A program made the position numbers and the translations under genes. This document shows positions 30,205-39,251 of a DNA stretch of 64,000 bases, piece after piece (positions within the stretch are counted from its first letter, which is position 1; each line of letters begins with the position of its first letter). The DNA is from Geomesophilobacter sediminis (GTDB taxonomy: Bacteria; Desulfobacterota; Desulfuromonadia; Geobacterales; Geobacteraceae), in contig NZ_JAEMHM010000010.1 of the NCBI RefSeq assembly GCF_016458275.1, forward strand, positions 1 to 64,000. Reading direction: 5' to 3'. The notes below the pieces were generated by a model, which was not told where the DNA came from, searched no databases, and saw nothing but the letters and a program-made list of their open reading frames with translations.

Positions 30205-30233
30205 TTGACATGGTTGTTTACATTGTCTACTAT
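30205..30233 (+). promoter_or_regulatory. Sigma70 promoter of nadA
   Basis: Consensus TTGACA (30205-30210), a 17-base spacer and TACTAT (30228-30233). It lies 55 bases before the ATG at 30289. Confidence 0.8.
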
Positions 30234-30288
30234 CGGATTTTCCTGCCCCAACCGGGCAGCGCAAAGAACCTACACGGCGGTGAAGGAA

Positions 30289-31203
30289 ATGAGTCTGGAG
30301 TCGATCAAACTCGAAATTCGTGAGTTGCTCGCAAAGCGCAAGGGGGTTCTCCTGGCGCATAACTACATGAGGGATGAGGTTCAGGAAATCGCCGACATTA
30401 CCGGTGATTCGCTGGCGCTTTCCATGGAAGCAGCCAAAACCGACGCGGAAGTCATCGTCTTTTGCGGGGTCCATTTCATGGCGGAGTCGGCGTCGATCCT
30501 CGCGCCGGACAAGACCGTGCTTCTCCCGCGGCTCGATGCGGGGTGCCCAATGGCGGACATGGTGACCGTGGAAGGGCTTCGGGAACTGAAGGCGAAGCAC
30601 CCCGGCGTGCCGGTAGTAACCTACGTCAACTCGTCGGCCGCGGTCAAGGCGGAAAGCGACATCTGCTGCACCTCGGCAAACGCCATGAAGGTCGTGCAGT
30701 CGCTGCCGGACCAGGAGATCATCTTCGTCCCGGACCGCAACCTCGGCAGCTACGTCGCCAAGTTCACCTCGAAGAAGTTCCACCTCTGGGAAGGTTACTG
30801 CCCCACCCACGAGCGCCTGAGGCCCGAGGCGGTGCAAAAGCTCAAGGAGCAGTATCCGGACGCCCCGTTCGTCTGCCATCCCGAATGCAACCCGACCGTG
30901 GTCGCGCTTGCCGACCACGTCTGTTCCACCACCGGGATGTACGACTACGTCAAGAAGAGCAGCGCCAAGCGCATCATCATCGGGACCGAGGCGGGGATTC
31001 TCTTCCGGCTCAAGCGGGAGAACCCGGATAAGGAATTCATCCTGGCCTCCCCGGCCCTCATCTGCCCGAACATGAAGCTCACCTCGCTGGAGGACATCCT
31101 GGAGGCCCTGCAGAAGATGGCTCCGGTGGTCAAGGTCCCCGAGGAAATCCGGGTCCCCGCCAAACGCGCCCTGGACCGGATGCTCGCGGTGCCGAGGGAC
31201 TGA
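30289..31203 (+). CDS. nadA: Quinolinate synthase A
   Basis: NadA condenses iminoaspartate and dihydroxyacetone phosphate to quinolinate in NAD synthesis and needs a [4Fe-4S] cluster. Of 304 residues, the landmarks are [32 protein letters not shown], the cluster cysteines in [20 protein letters not shown] and [11 protein letters not shown], and [15 protein letters not shown]. The start is [12 protein letters not shown]; a GTG three codons upstream cannot be excluded because neither has a clean ribosome site. The minimal C-terminus resembles the short NadA class. Confidence 0.95.
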   Translation: MSLESIKLEIRELLAKRKGVLLAHNYMRDEVQEIADITGDSLALSMEAAKTDAEVIVFCGVHFMAESASILAPDKTVLLPRLDAGCPMADMVTVEGLRELKAKHPGVPVVTYVNSSAAVKAESDICCTSANAMKVVQSLPDQEIIFVPDRNLGSYVAKFTSKKFHLWEGYCPTHERLRPEAVQKLKEQYPDAPFVCHPECNPTVVALADHVCSTTGMYDYVKKSSAKRIIIGTEAGILFRLKRENPDKEFILASPALICPNMKLTSLEDILEALQKMAPVVKVPEEIRVPAKRALDRMLAVPRD

Positions 31204-31263
31204 CTTCGAGGGGGACAGGCCCCTGCGGTGCCGGCCCCCTGTACCCAAAAAGGAGAGACTGCC

Positions 31264-31809
31264 ATGATCCGTCCGTTCAAAGGGGTAGCGCCGAAAATCG
31301 ACGAAAGCGCCTTCATCGCCGAAGGGGCGGTGGTCATCGGCGACGTCACCATCGGCAAGGAATCGAGCATCTGGTACAACTGCGTGGTGCGCGGGGACGT
31401 GAACTTCATCTCCATCGGGGACCGGACCAACATCCAGGACCTCTCCATGCTCCACGTCACCCACAAAAAAAATCCCCAGGATCCGGGAGCCCCTTTGGTC
31501 ATCGGCAACGACGTGACCGTCGGGCACAGCGTGACGCTGCACGGCTGCAAGATCGAGGACGGCGCCTTCATCGGCATGCAGGCGATCATCATGGATAACG
31601 TGGTCGTCGGCAAAGGGGCGCTGGTCGGGGCGCGGGCCCTGGTGACTGAAGGAACCGTGATCCCCCCGGCGACGCTTTGGGTCGGCTCGCCGGCCAAATG
31701 CAAGCGTGACCTGACCCCAGACGAGGTGGCCTGGCTTTCGCGTTCGGCCGGTAACTACGTCAGGTATTCGAGGGAATTTCTCGAAGATGGCTTGTCGGAA
31801 CAGCGCTAG
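31264..31809 (+). CDS. Gamma-carbonic anhydrase-family hexapeptide protein
   Basis: The 181-residue left-handed beta-helix has many hexapeptide turns (VVIGDVTIGKESSIWYNCVV, VNFISIGDRTNIQD, VIGNDVTVGHSVTLHGCKI) and retains the three metal histidines in LHVTH and VGHSVTLHGC. This is the YrdA/PaaY/CaiE-like class, which can bind zinc; carbonic anhydrase activity is not assured from sequence. The ATG at 31264 follows AGGAG. The open frame runs 12 codons further upstream. Confidence 0.85.
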   Translation: MIRPFKGVAPKIDESAFIAEGAVVIGDVTIGKESSIWYNCVVRGDVNFISIGDRTNIQDLSMLHVTHKKNPQDPGAPLVIGNDVTVGHSVTLHGCKIEDGAFIGMQAIIMDNVVVGKGALVGARALVTEGTVIPPATLWVGSPAKCKRDLTPDEVAWLSRSAGNYVRYSREFLEDGLSEQR

Positions 31810-31884
31810 GTGCGGCGGCAGGGGTGCGGCATCCTACGCGGCCCACCGTGAAGTGATGCCAGACGCCGGAGTGCGGGGCATCTG

Positions 31885-32538
31885 ATGCGCAACCGGCTGA
31901 TGGAAATCTTTGACCTTCTCCTTGCTTACTACGGTCCACTCCACTGGTGGCCGGCGGACACCCCGTTCGAGGTCTGCGTCGGCGCCATCCTCACCCAGAA
32001 CACCAACTGGGGGAACGTGGAGAAGGCGATCGTCAACCTGAAGCAGGAAGGGGTGCTGTCTGCAGCAGCCCTTTGGGACCTGGAGCCGGAGCGCTTGGCG
32101 GAACTCATCCGCCCCTCCGGCTTTTTCAATATCAAGAGCACCCGCCTCAAGGACTTTCTCCGCTTCGTCATCGAGCGCTATGGATCCCTCGATGCCATGT
32201 TCGAGAGGGACTGGCGGGAACTGCGCGAAGAACTCCTCGGGGTGCGCGGCATCGGCTGTGAAACCTGCGACTCGATCCTCCTCTACGCCGGCGGCAAGCC
32301 CTCCTTCGTCGTCGACGCCTACACCCGCCGTCTCTTTTCCCGCCTCGGAATCGTGAAGGAAAACGATGATTACGAGACGGTGCGCGCGCTTTTCATGAAC
32401 GCGCTCCCCTCCGACGCCGATCTCTTCAACGAATATCACGCCCTCATCGTCCAGCACAGCAAGGACCACTGCCGCAAGAAGCAGCGTTGCGGCGGCTGCC
32501 CCCTCGGCGCCCGTTGCTGCTGCCACTCGCTCCACTAA
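31885..32538 (+). CDS. EndoIII-fold DNA glycosylase lacking the lyase lysine (MagIII-like)
   Basis: The 217-residue HhH-GPD protein has the helix-hairpin-helix RGIGCETCDSILL, the catalytic Asp in FVVDAYTRR (D144), and a C-terminal iron-sulphur cluster C196-x5-C202-x2-C205-x5-C211. In E. coli Nth the hairpin is GVGRKTA, with the lysine as the beta-lyase nucleophile; here that position is E126. The protein therefore probably acts as a monofunctional glycosylase, as in the 3-methyladenine enzyme MagIII (family knowledge), not as an AP lyase. The cluster spacing is one residue shorter than in Nth between the first two cysteines. Confidence 0.82.
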   Translation: MRNRLMEIFDLLLAYYGPLHWWPADTPFEVCVGAILTQNTNWGNVEKAIVNLKQEGVLSAAALWDLEPERLAELIRPSGFFNIKSTRLKDFLRFVIERYGSLDAMFERDWRELREELLGVRGIGCETCDSILLYAGGKPSFVVDAYTRRLFSRLGIVKENDDYETVRALFMNALPSDADLFNEYHALIVQHSKDHCRKKQRCGGCPLGARCCCHSLH

Positions 32539-32544
32539 TTCTCC

Positions 32545-32796
32545 GGTAGGAGCGGACATTCTTGTCGCGATTGCAGCCAAAGATCTCGACAGGAAGGCCG
32601 CTTCCAACCTTACGACGGCGTACCTTTTCCTGTGGGAGCGCCATTCTTGGCGCGAACCGCCGCAGGCGGCGACCTCGGTTGCAAATATTCGCGCCTGGAA
32701 AGGCGCTCCCACAGGGTAGGCAGCAACCGAGCCTATGGGGCAGGCCGATATAACAAGTGGAATGTTTCGATCGCGACAGGAAAGTCGCACCTACGG
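32545..32796. repeat. Three REP/REPIN copies between convergent genes (copy C group)
   Basis: First, a degenerate pair at 32545-32609. Second, a longer pair with arms 32630-32656 and 32688-32714 that pair at 24 of 27 positions, around a 31-base loop. Third, a solo arm at 32769-32796. The middle pair reads GCGCCA-TTCT-TGGCGC on one arm. No gene lies in the 320-base convergent gap between the glycosylase and priA. Confidence 0.8.
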
Positions 32797-32860
32797 AATG
32801 ATCGCAGGTTGTGATGGGGGAGTGCGGGAGTCTACGACGGCGGGCGACAGGTAAGGATTA

Positions 32861-35116
32861 CTACAGCATCTCCACCGGATCGACGTCCGCCACCAGACGG
32901 ACTGTGGAGGGGTGCGTGTAGACGGCGCGGAAATGGAACAGAATGCGGTGCAGCTCCATGCGTTCCTTTCCTTTCAGGAGGATCTGCCACCGAAACCTCC
33001 CCCGCACCTTCCCCAAAGGAGCGGTTACCGGCCCGAGGACCTCGACCCGCAGCTGGCAGTCCCTCTTGATCCGGCGCAAAAGCTCGGCGGCGTCTTCGGA
33101 GGCCTTTTCGGCCTGGGTGTGGGAGGTGCTGGAAATGGTAAGGGCGACCAGGTGGGTGAAGGGGGGATAGCCTACGTCGCGCCGGTAGACGATCTCCTGC
33201 TCATAAAACGCGTCGTAATCATGGGCCACCGCCGCGGTGAGGGCATAGTGCTCCGGCGCGAGGGTCTGCACCAGCACCCGTCCCGCACGGTCTCCCCGGC
33301 CTGCCCGACCAATCACCTGGGTGACCAGCTGAAAGGTGCGCTCGGCGCTGCGGAAATCGGGGAGATTCAGGGAGGCGTCCGCGGAGACGACGCCGACCAG
33401 GGTGACGCCGGGAAAGTCGTGCCCTTTGGCAATCATCTGGGTTCCGATCAGGATGTCGATGGAACCGTCCTCGACCCCCTTGAGGACCCGGGCGTGCCCC
33501 CCCTTGCCGCGGGTGGTATCGCGATCCATCCGCGCCACCGAGGCCTCGGGGAAAAGCTCTTTCACTTCTTCCTCGACCCGCTCGGTGCCGCGGCCAAGCA
33601 GGGTGATCTCGGGCCCCTGGCACTTGGGACACAGCGTCGGGGCGGGGAGGGTGAAATCGCAGTAGTGGCAGACGTGGCGCCCGCGGGACCGGTGATAGGT
33701 GAGGGTAACCTCGCAGTTGGGACAGCGCAGGACGTGGCCGCAGTCCTGGCATACCAGGTAGGTGGCGAAGCCGCGCCGGTTCAGGAAGAGCAGGGTCTGC
33801 CCGCCCCCCTCCAGGTTCGCCCGCATCGCCTCGACCAGCGGCTCCAGAAACGTCGCCCCCTTCTGGCCGCGCGCATCCAGCAGGGTCGTCTCCGGCATGG
33901 GAAGTTCGCGTACCCGGTTGGCGAGCCTCAGATACCCCAGCCGCCCCTCGCGGGCCGCATACAAGGTGGTGATCAGCGGGGTCGCCGAACCCAGGATGAC
34001 CACCGCGCCGGCCAGTTTGCCGCGGACCAGGGCGAGGTCCCGCGCGTTGTACCGGACCCCTTCCGACTGCTTGTAGGAAGCTTCGTGCTCCTCGTCCACC
34101 ACGATCACCCCGACCCGCTCCAGCGGGGCGAAAAGCGCCGAGCGTGCCCCGATCACGATGGAGGCCTCGCCGCGCCGGATCCGGCGCCACTCGTCGTAGC
34201 GCTCCCCGTCGGAGAGCCCGGAATGCAGCACGGCGATGCCGCAATCGAAGCGGCGCTTGAAACGCCCGACGAGCTGCGGGGTGAGCGCGATCTCCGGCAC
34301 CAGGACCAGCGCGGTCTTACCCTCCGCCAAGGTGGCGGCGATGGTCTGCAGATAGACTTCGGTCTTGCCCGAACCGGTGACCCCGTGCAGCAAAAACGGG
34401 GCGAACTTCCCGGTTTCCAGGGCCGCGTGCAGTGCGCCAAACGCCTTTTCCTGCTCCGCGTTGAGCGGCAGAGGGGCATCCTTACCGAAACTCTCGTGGT
34501 GGAACGGATCCCGATACACCTCCCGCTCCTCGACGGTCACCGCCGCGATCTTCACCAACCGGTTCAGGACCTCGGAGCAGGAGCCGAAGCGCTCCCTAAG
34601 CTGGGACGCCGAGCACTCCCCCTCGCTTCTGAGGTGGTCCAGGATCTCCCTTCCTTTCCCGCGCACCTTTTCCTCACCGTCGAAACGCAACCGGTAAAAC
34701 TTCTCGGTCCGGACGTGTTTGCCCCCGGCCAGAAATTCCGTCACCACCGGGACCCCGTCCTCGTCAGTCTCCAGGCGCGTCTTGGAAACGAGGTTGATCC
34801 CGGCCGGGAGCGCCATCTTGATCACCTCTCCCAGCGGATGGAGGTAGTAATTGGCGATCCAGCAGTAGAACTCGAGCTCGTCCGCGTTGAATAGCGGCGC
34901 CTCGTCGAGGATCTCGATGACCTCTTTCAGTTCGTTTTGGTGGTTGTCGGAGCTTCCCAGAAGGTAACCGGTGACTTTGCGCTTGCCGAAAGGGACCAGG
35001 ACGCGCTTGCCCGGAACGACCAGGGGCCACAGATGCTGGGGAACGAGATAGTGGAAGCTTCCCTGCAGCGGCAGGGGGATGGCGACCTCGACTATGTGTC
35101 GGGATAAGGTGGGCAT
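32861..35116 (-). CDS. priA: Primosomal replication restart helicase PriA
   Basis: PriA loads DnaB at stalled or repaired forks. The 751 residues show the N-terminal DNA-binding part (VEVAIPLPLQGSFHYLVP, PGKRVLVPFGKR), Walker A GVTGSGKTEVYLQ, DEEH in VVDEEHEASYKQ, the paired zinc cysteines (CQDCGHVLRCPNC, CHYCDFTLPAPTLCPKC) and VIGRAGRG. I use the ATG at 35116. The open frame upstream (35 codons) has no family similarity and includes a hairpin region. Confidence 0.95.
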   Translation of the reverse strand: MPTLSRHIVEVAIPLPLQGSFHYLVPQHLWPLVVPGKRVLVPFGKRKVTGYLLGSSDNHQNELKEVIEILDEAPLFNADELEFYCWIANYYLHPLGEVIKMALPAGINLVSKTRLETDEDGVPVVTEFLAGGKHVRTEKFYRLRFDGEEKVRGKGREILDHLRSEGECSASQLRERFGSCSEVLNRLVKIAAVTVEEREVYRDPFHHESFGKDAPLPLNAEQEKAFGALHAALETGKFAPFLLHGVTGSGKTEVYLQTIAATLAEGKTALVLVPEIALTPQLVGRFKRRFDCGIAVLHSGLSDGERYDEWRRIRRGEASIVIGARSALFAPLERVGVIVVDEEHEASYKQSEGVRYNARDLALVRGKLAGAVVILGSATPLITTLYAAREGRLGYLRLANRVRELPMPETTLLDARGQKGATFLEPLVEAMRANLEGGGQTLLFLNRRGFATYLVCQDCGHVLRCPNCEVTLTYHRSRGRHVCHYCDFTLPAPTLCPKCQGPEITLLGRGTERVEEEVKELFPEASVARMDRDTTRGKGGHARVLKGVEDGSIDILIGTQMIAKGHDFPGVTLVGVVSADASLNLPDFRSAERTFQLVTQVIGRAGRGDRAGRVLVQTLAPEHYALTAAVAHDYDAFYEQEIVYRRDVGYPPFTHLVALTISSTSHTQAEKASEDAAELLRRIKRDCQLRVEVLGPVTAPLGKVRGRFRWQILLKGKERMELHRILFHFRAVYTHPSTVRLVADVDPVEML

Positions 35117-35129
35117 GTAGGAGGCACGC

Positions 35130-35154
35130 GCCCCTCTCCGGAGCGGAGAGGGGC
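35130..35154. repeat. Perfect 10-bp hairpin between fprA-like gene and priA
   Basis: GCCCCTCTCC (35130-35139) pairs with GGAGAGGGGC (35145-35154). The sequence is related to the CCTCTCCTT palindrome near 3.65 kb. It lies 14 bases upstream of the priA ATG, where it could affect ribosome loading. Confidence 0.6.
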
Positions 35155-35172
35155 GGAGGTGAACAGCACGGA

Positions 35173-36360
35173 CTACTTCTTGAGGACTTCCTCGGCGACG
35201 GTGCGCCCAAGCGCCTCGCACTCGGCGATGACCTCAGGCTTGGGAAGAAACGGGGTCCTGACGAACGGCGCGGGGAGCTTGAAGCCGATCCCCTTCAGCC
35301 GCTCCTCCACCATCTTGCACGCCTCGCCGCTCCAGCCGTAGCTGCCGAAAGCGCCGCCGATGGTCCCCTTCAGGGTCACCGTGGAGAGGTAGGCCAGAAC
35401 GTCCCACATCGGCTTGGGTATGTCGCGGTTGATGGTCGGGGTCCCGAAGATCAGCGCATCGGACTCTTCCATCAGGTCGCGGATATCGGAGATCGAGGCG
35501 TGGTTGATATGGCAAAGCGTCACCTGCACCCCGGCATCCGAGGCGCCGCGTACCACGGCCTCGGCCATGGTTTCGGTATTGCCGTGCGGGGAGAGGTAGA
35601 AGACGGTCACCTTCTTGCCCCCCGCTTTCGGAGCCGCCCATTTCTTGTAGTTGAGGATCGGCTCGGCGGTTTCCTTCCGGTAGATGGGACCGTGGCTGGG
35701 GCAAAGCAGGGTCAGTTCCATCCCTTCGACCTTCGCCACCGCCTGGGTGATCCGCTCCTTGAAGGGACGCATGATGCAGTCGAAATAGAAACGGGCCTCG
35801 CCGGAGAAATCGGGGAGCTCGTCGGCGAAGATGCTGTCGGCCGAGAAGTGGGCACCGAACGCGTCGCAGGAGAAGAGGACCCGATCTTCTTCGAGGAGGG
35901 TGAACATGGTATCGGGCCAGTGCAGAAACGGCGCGGCCAGGAACTTGAGGGTCCGTCCGCCGAGATCGACGGTGTCGCCGTCCTTCACCACCTGGGCCGC
36001 GAACGGGGTGTGGATCTGGTTGCCGAGGAAGGTCCGCGCCGCCTGGCTGGAGACCACGGTAGCCTTGGGGCAGTGCTTAAGCAAAAGCGCGAGCGACCCG
36101 GAGTGGTCCGGCTCGGAATGGTTCACCACGATGTGGGTTACCTCGGCCGGATCCTGCACCGAGCGGAGTTTCTCCAAAAACTCGTCGAACCGCTTGCGCT
36201 TGACGGTATCGATGATCGCGCAGCCGGTGGCGCCCTTGACGACGTAGGAGTTGTAGGTGGTACCGAACTGGGTCGGAAAGAGGTCGTCAAAGACCTGGAG
36301 GGTCGGATCCTTCACCCCGATCCAGTAGAGACCTTTGCCGAGCTCGATAGCTTGCGTCAT
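35173..36360 (-). CDS. Flavodiiron protein (A-type flavoprotein, ROO/FprA family)
   Basis: The 395-residue cytoplasmic protein has an N-terminal metallo-beta-lactamase-like diiron domain (about 1-250) and a C-terminal flavodoxin (about 255-395, VTVFYLSPHGNTETMAEA). The diiron ligands appear in HIVVNHSEPDHSG (H-x-E-x-D-H) with further His in FLHWPDTMF and a SCDAFGAH aspartate. Members reduce oxygen to water or nitric oxide to nitrous oxide. The oxygen-sensitive PFOR and cytochromes in this window fit an anaerobe that detoxifies oxygen. The ATG at 36360 follows GGAGGGGGAG; a TTG five codons upstream is unlikely. Confidence 0.88.
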   Translation of the reverse strand: MTQAIELGKGLYWIGVKDPTLQVFDDLFPTQFGTTYNSYVVKGATGCAIIDTVKRKRFDEFLEKLRSVQDPAEVTHIVVNHSEPDHSGSLALLLKHCPKATVVSSQAARTFLGNQIHTPFAAQVVKDGDTVDLGGRTLKFLAAPFLHWPDTMFTLLEEDRVLFSCDAFGAHFSADSIFADELPDFSGEARFYFDCIMRPFKERITQAVAKVEGMELTLLCPSHGPIYRKETAEPILNYKKWAAPKAGGKKVTVFYLSPHGNTETMAEAVVRGASDAGVQVTLCHINHASISDIRDLMEESDALIFGTPTINRDIPKPMWDVLAYLSTVTLKGTIGGAFGSYGWSGEACKMVEERLKGIGFKLPAPFVRTPFLPKPEVIAECEALGRTVAEEVLKK

Positions 36361-36409
36361 TTTCTCCCCCTCCAAGCTTGCATTACGGCGCTGAACAGCG
36401 CTTGGCGCC

Positions 36410-36431
36410 CTTTCCGGTCAAAACCGGAAAG
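36410..36431. terminator. Candidate terminator hairpin between helicase and flavoprotein genes
   Basis: CTTTCCGGT (36410-36418) pairs with ACCGGAAAG (36423-36431) in a perfect 9-bp stem with a 4-base loop. There is no T-tract, so termination is uncertain. It sits between the DEAD-box gene stop at 36472 and the flavodiiron start. Confidence 0.4.
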
Positions 36432-36471
36432 TCGACGATATCAAAAAGGCTGCGTCAAGGCAAGGAACTAC

Positions 36472-37797
36472 TCAGCCGCGGTTGCCGCGGCGGTATTCCA
36501 CCACCACCTGCTGATCGCGGCCCGGGCGGCTGGCGGGACCCGGACGCCCCTTTCCCTGGCCCGACGGCTTGTTGCCGGCGGCGAAAGGCTTCTTCCCCTG
36601 GGCAAACGGCTTCTTGCCGAACCCTTTGCGCGGGCCCCCCGCGTTGGCCCGGCGCAGCGGCCGGGAGGGCTCCAGCCCCGGGATCACGTGAACCGGGAGC
36701 TGGTGGCCGGTATAGCGCTCGATCCGGTCCAGGTAAGCGACCTCGTTCATGGAGCAAAAGGAGATGGCGACCCCGGAAGCGCCGGCGCGGCCGGTCCTCC
36801 CGATACGGTGCACGTAATCCTCGGCGAACTTGGGGAGGTCGAAGTTGATGACGTGGCTGACGCCGGTTACGTCCAGACCGCGGGCGGCGACGTCGGTCGC
36901 GACCAGAAGCCGCACCTTGCCGCGGCGCATCATGGTGATGGTCCGGTTGCGCGCCCCCTGCGACATGTCGCCGTGCAGCGCCGCCGCAGCGTGCCCCTGC
37001 GAGTAGAGATCGAGGGCCAGGGCATCGGCGTCCTTCTTGGTGGCGGAGAAGATGATCGCCTTGGTCACGCTCGCGTCCGAAATGAGGTGCTGCAGGAGGC
37101 GGGCCTTGTGGCGCAGGTCGTCGGCGACGTGGAGCCGCTGCTCGATCTGGACCTGGGACACCTCCTCGCCCGGGATGTCGATCCGCTCCGGATCCTTGAG
37201 CAGCCGGCGGGCGATCTTCGCCATCGGGTCGTCCATGGTGGCGGTGAAGAGCAGGGTCTGACGCTCAACCGGCGCCGCGGCCGCGATCTTGTCGATGTCC
37301 TCGGAGAAGCCCATGTCCAGCATCCGGTCCGCCTCGTCGAGAATCAGCAGTTCCAGGCGGTTCAGGTTGAGGCGCCCCCGCTCCAGGTGGTCGATGAGCC
37401 GGCCCGGGGTGGCGACGATGAGGTCGACCGGCTGCGAGAGGAGCGCGTGCTGCTCGCGGTAGGGCATGCCGCCCAGGATGGCGCCGCAGCGCAGCCGCAT
37501 GAACTTGCCGTAGGAGCGGGCGGCGTCGATCACCTGGGTGGCGAGTTCGCGGGTCGGGGTGAGGACCAGGATGCGCGGCCCCTTGCCGCGGGCCTGCGAC
37601 GGAACCATCAGGCGCTGCAACGCGGGGAGAACGAAGGCGGCGGTCTTGCCGGTGCCGGTCTGGGCCGAACCGATCAGGTCCCTGCCCTCCAGGGCGACCG
37701 GAATGGCCTGGGCCTGGATCGGCGTCGGTGCGCTGTAGCCGCAGGTTGCGAGAGCTCTGAGAATGGGGGATGCGAGATTGAGTGCTTCAAAAGACAT
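36472..37797 (-). CDS. DEAD-box ATP-dependent RNA helicase, RhlE-like
   Basis: The 441 residues have the Q motif (YSAPTPIQAQAIP), Walker A AQTGTGKT, PTRELATQV, DEAD in LILDEADRMLDMG, FTATM in place of the usual SAT, and HRIGRTGRAG. The last 60 residues are a basic, Gly/Lys/Pro-rich tail typical of RNA-binding extensions (RhlE/DbpA group). The ATG at 37797 has AAGGA upstream. The open frame extends 60 codons further without family similarity. It probably remodels ribosomal or mRNA structures; the exact subfamily is uncertain. Confidence 0.9.
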   Translation of the reverse strand: MSFEALNLASPILRALATCGYSAPTPIQAQAIPVALEGRDLIGSAQTGTGKTAAFVLPALQRLMVPSQARGKGPRILVLTPTRELATQVIDAARSYGKFMRLRCGAILGGMPYREQHALLSQPVDLIVATPGRLIDHLERGRLNLNRLELLILDEADRMLDMGFSEDIDKIAAAAPVERQTLLFTATMDDPMAKIARRLLKDPERIDIPGEEVSQVQIEQRLHVADDLRHKARLLQHLISDASVTKAIIFSATKKDADALALDLYSQGHAAAALHGDMSQGARNRTITMMRRGKVRLLVATDVAARGLDVTGVSHVINFDLPKFAEDYVHRIGRTGRAGASGVAISFCSMNEVAYLDRIERYTGHQLPVHVIPGLEPSRPLRRANAGGPRKGFGKKPFAQGKKPFAAGNKPSGQGKGRPGPASRPGRDQQVVVEYRRGNRG

Positions 37798-38124
37798 GCA
37801 GATTCCTTTTCCCTTCCCGGAGATGCTGCCATGGGCAAAAGCGCGCAGATGCAGGAATGCTTCCGTAAGGGGATGCAAAAGATAGGCGTGCCGAGACGTT
37901 TTGCGGCAACGGCGCCGCAAGGCAAAGGGACGACAACACGCATATGACTGGTCAACCAGAACATCGTTGCCAACCAAAAGCTAGTGCCGCATTTTCGAGG
38001 GGATTAATCTGAATGCGAGGGGTTGGATCGATGGGGGGGGAGTGGTCTCCCCAGATAAGGACAACAGTCAGCCCGTCACCATTACTACAGGCGACGGGAA
38101 ATGGCAAGAGGTTTTTTAGAGGCC

Positions 38125-38283
38125 GGGGCCAGGAACTGGTGGCTAGGGGCTGGAAAAACCAACGAAATCGCATCCGGAACGGACCTTCCGGAAGCCAAGG
38201 CGCCGTGGCAGGCGAAGCCATTTCACGGTGTTGGCACACCTCGCGCCCCAGCCCCTGGCCCTTGTCCTTCTCCCTAACCCCTC
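38125..38283. repeat. Inverted degenerate GGGGCTR heptamer arrays
   Basis: GGGGCCA, GGAACTG, GTGGCTA, GGGGCTG run at 38125-38152. The complementary set CAGCCCC, TGGCCCT, TGTCCTT, CTCCCTA, ACCCCTC runs at 38249-38283. The inner 13 bases (GGCTAGGGGCTGG and its partner at 38249) pair with one mismatch. The region 37798-38287 upstream of the helicase otherwise has no gene I can see. Confidence 0.6.
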
Positions 38284-38287
38284 AAGT

Positions 38288-38623
38288 TCAATGATGGAAC
38301 CGGCCCATCCGTCCCTTGTGCGCCTCGTCGGGGGACTTGTGACATTCGAAGCAGCGCAGTTCCTCGACCTTGCGCTGCTCAAGCGGCGACTTACCCCGCT
38401 CCTGGCGCCCCATGGTGTACTGCTCGGTCTGAAAGTAGTTGCGCCCCCGTTCATCGGTCAGGTTGGGAGCCTGGTAGGAAACGACCCAGTTGTTGGAGAT
38501 GGGCACCGTGTGACATTGGTCGCACCCTCCGGGAGGAGGAATGCTCTTCCAGGACTGCATCATGGCACAACCGGAAAGATAGATGACGAACGAGAGACCG
38601 ACGGCGATGCGCGGCAGGTTCAT
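38288..38623 (-). CDS. Di-haem lipoprotein cytochrome c
   Basis: The 111-residue protein has a lipobox LSGC (lipid Cys 19) and two c-type haem motifs, CDQCH (34-38) and CFECH (91-95), separated by 52 residues. It is therefore an outer-surface or periplasm-facing cytochrome anchored by lipid. Two haems and the spacing between the motifs suggest electron transfer in the envelope, for which Geobacter relatives are known. The electron partners cannot be told. It lies near the hup gene on the same strand with no visible terminator between hairpins. Confidence 0.85.
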   Translation of the reverse strand: MNLPRIAVGLSFVIYLSGCAMMQSWKSIPPPGGCDQCHTVPISNNWVVSYQAPNLTDERGRNYFQTEQYTMGRQERGKSPLEQRKVEELRCFECHKSPDEAHKGRMGRFHH

Positions 38624-38683
38624 GGAGTCCCCTCCTCGCCCCGGATGGGGCAGAATGAATGGCAGAGTTCGAGGGTGCCACGA

Positions 38684-38710
38684 AAAAGCCCCGCGGGATG
38701 CGGGGCTTTT
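38684..38710 (-). terminator. Intrinsic terminator of hup
   Basis: AAAAGCCCCGC (38684-38694) pairs with GCGGGGCTTTT (38700-38710). On the minus strand T residues follow the stem. Confidence 0.85.
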
Positions 38711-38766
38711 CGGTTCAGCTGCTATTGGAAAGATCCTGGATCGGACGGCAGCTCGCTTAAGAAGAA

Positions 38767-39051
38767 TTACTTCTTCTTCGCGGCAACCGCATCCTTCAGG
38801 GCCTTCCCCGGGCGGAACTTCGGCACGTTGGCGGCGGCAATCTTGATCTCTTTGCCAGTCTGCGGGTTGCGACCGGTACGCGCCTGACGGCTCGATACCT
38901 CGAAGCTCCCGAAACCAACCAGGGTGACCCTCTCGCCTTTCTTAAGCGCACCGCTCACACTGTTGATGAAAGCGCCGACAGCTTTCTCGGCTGCCCCCTT
39001 GGACAGGTTGGCGGATTTCGCTACCGCATCAACGAGTTCTGCTTTGGTCAT
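38767..39051 (-). CDS. hup: HU-family nucleoid protein
   Basis: The 94-residue histone-like protein starts [18 protein letters not shown] and has [31 protein letters not shown], the conserved HU arm with GRNPxTG, and a lysine-rich end. It bends and compacts DNA as a dimer. HU and IHF subunits are similar; lack of IHF-specific features makes HU likely. The ATG is preceded by AGGGAGGG. Confidence 0.95.
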   Translation of the reverse strand: MTKAELVDAVAKSANLSKGAAEKAVGAFINSVSGALKKGERVTLVGFGSFEVSSRQARTGRNPQTGKEIKIAAANVPKFRPGKALKDAVAAKKK

Positions 39052-39086
39052 GTCAAGCCCTCCCTTTAAGAATTAAAATTAACGCC

Positions 39087-39114
39087 ACTATAGTCATAAA
39101 AATGCAATTTGCAA
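39087..39114 (-). promoter_or_regulatory. Sigma70 promoter of hup
   Basis: On the minus strand TTGCAA (39114-39109), a 16-base spacer and TATAGT (39092-39087), 36 bases from the hup ATG. Confidence 0.65.
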
Positions 39115-39251
39115 GGCTTTTTTTGTGGCGCGGATTTTTTATCCCGCACTGGGCGCGGCGGGAGCTCACCTACCCCCTCCTGAAACGGCTCCCAGAGCGG
39201 CTTTAGCGTCGGACCGTTCCGCGCGTAAAAGCGCGGAATCCTTTCATAAAA

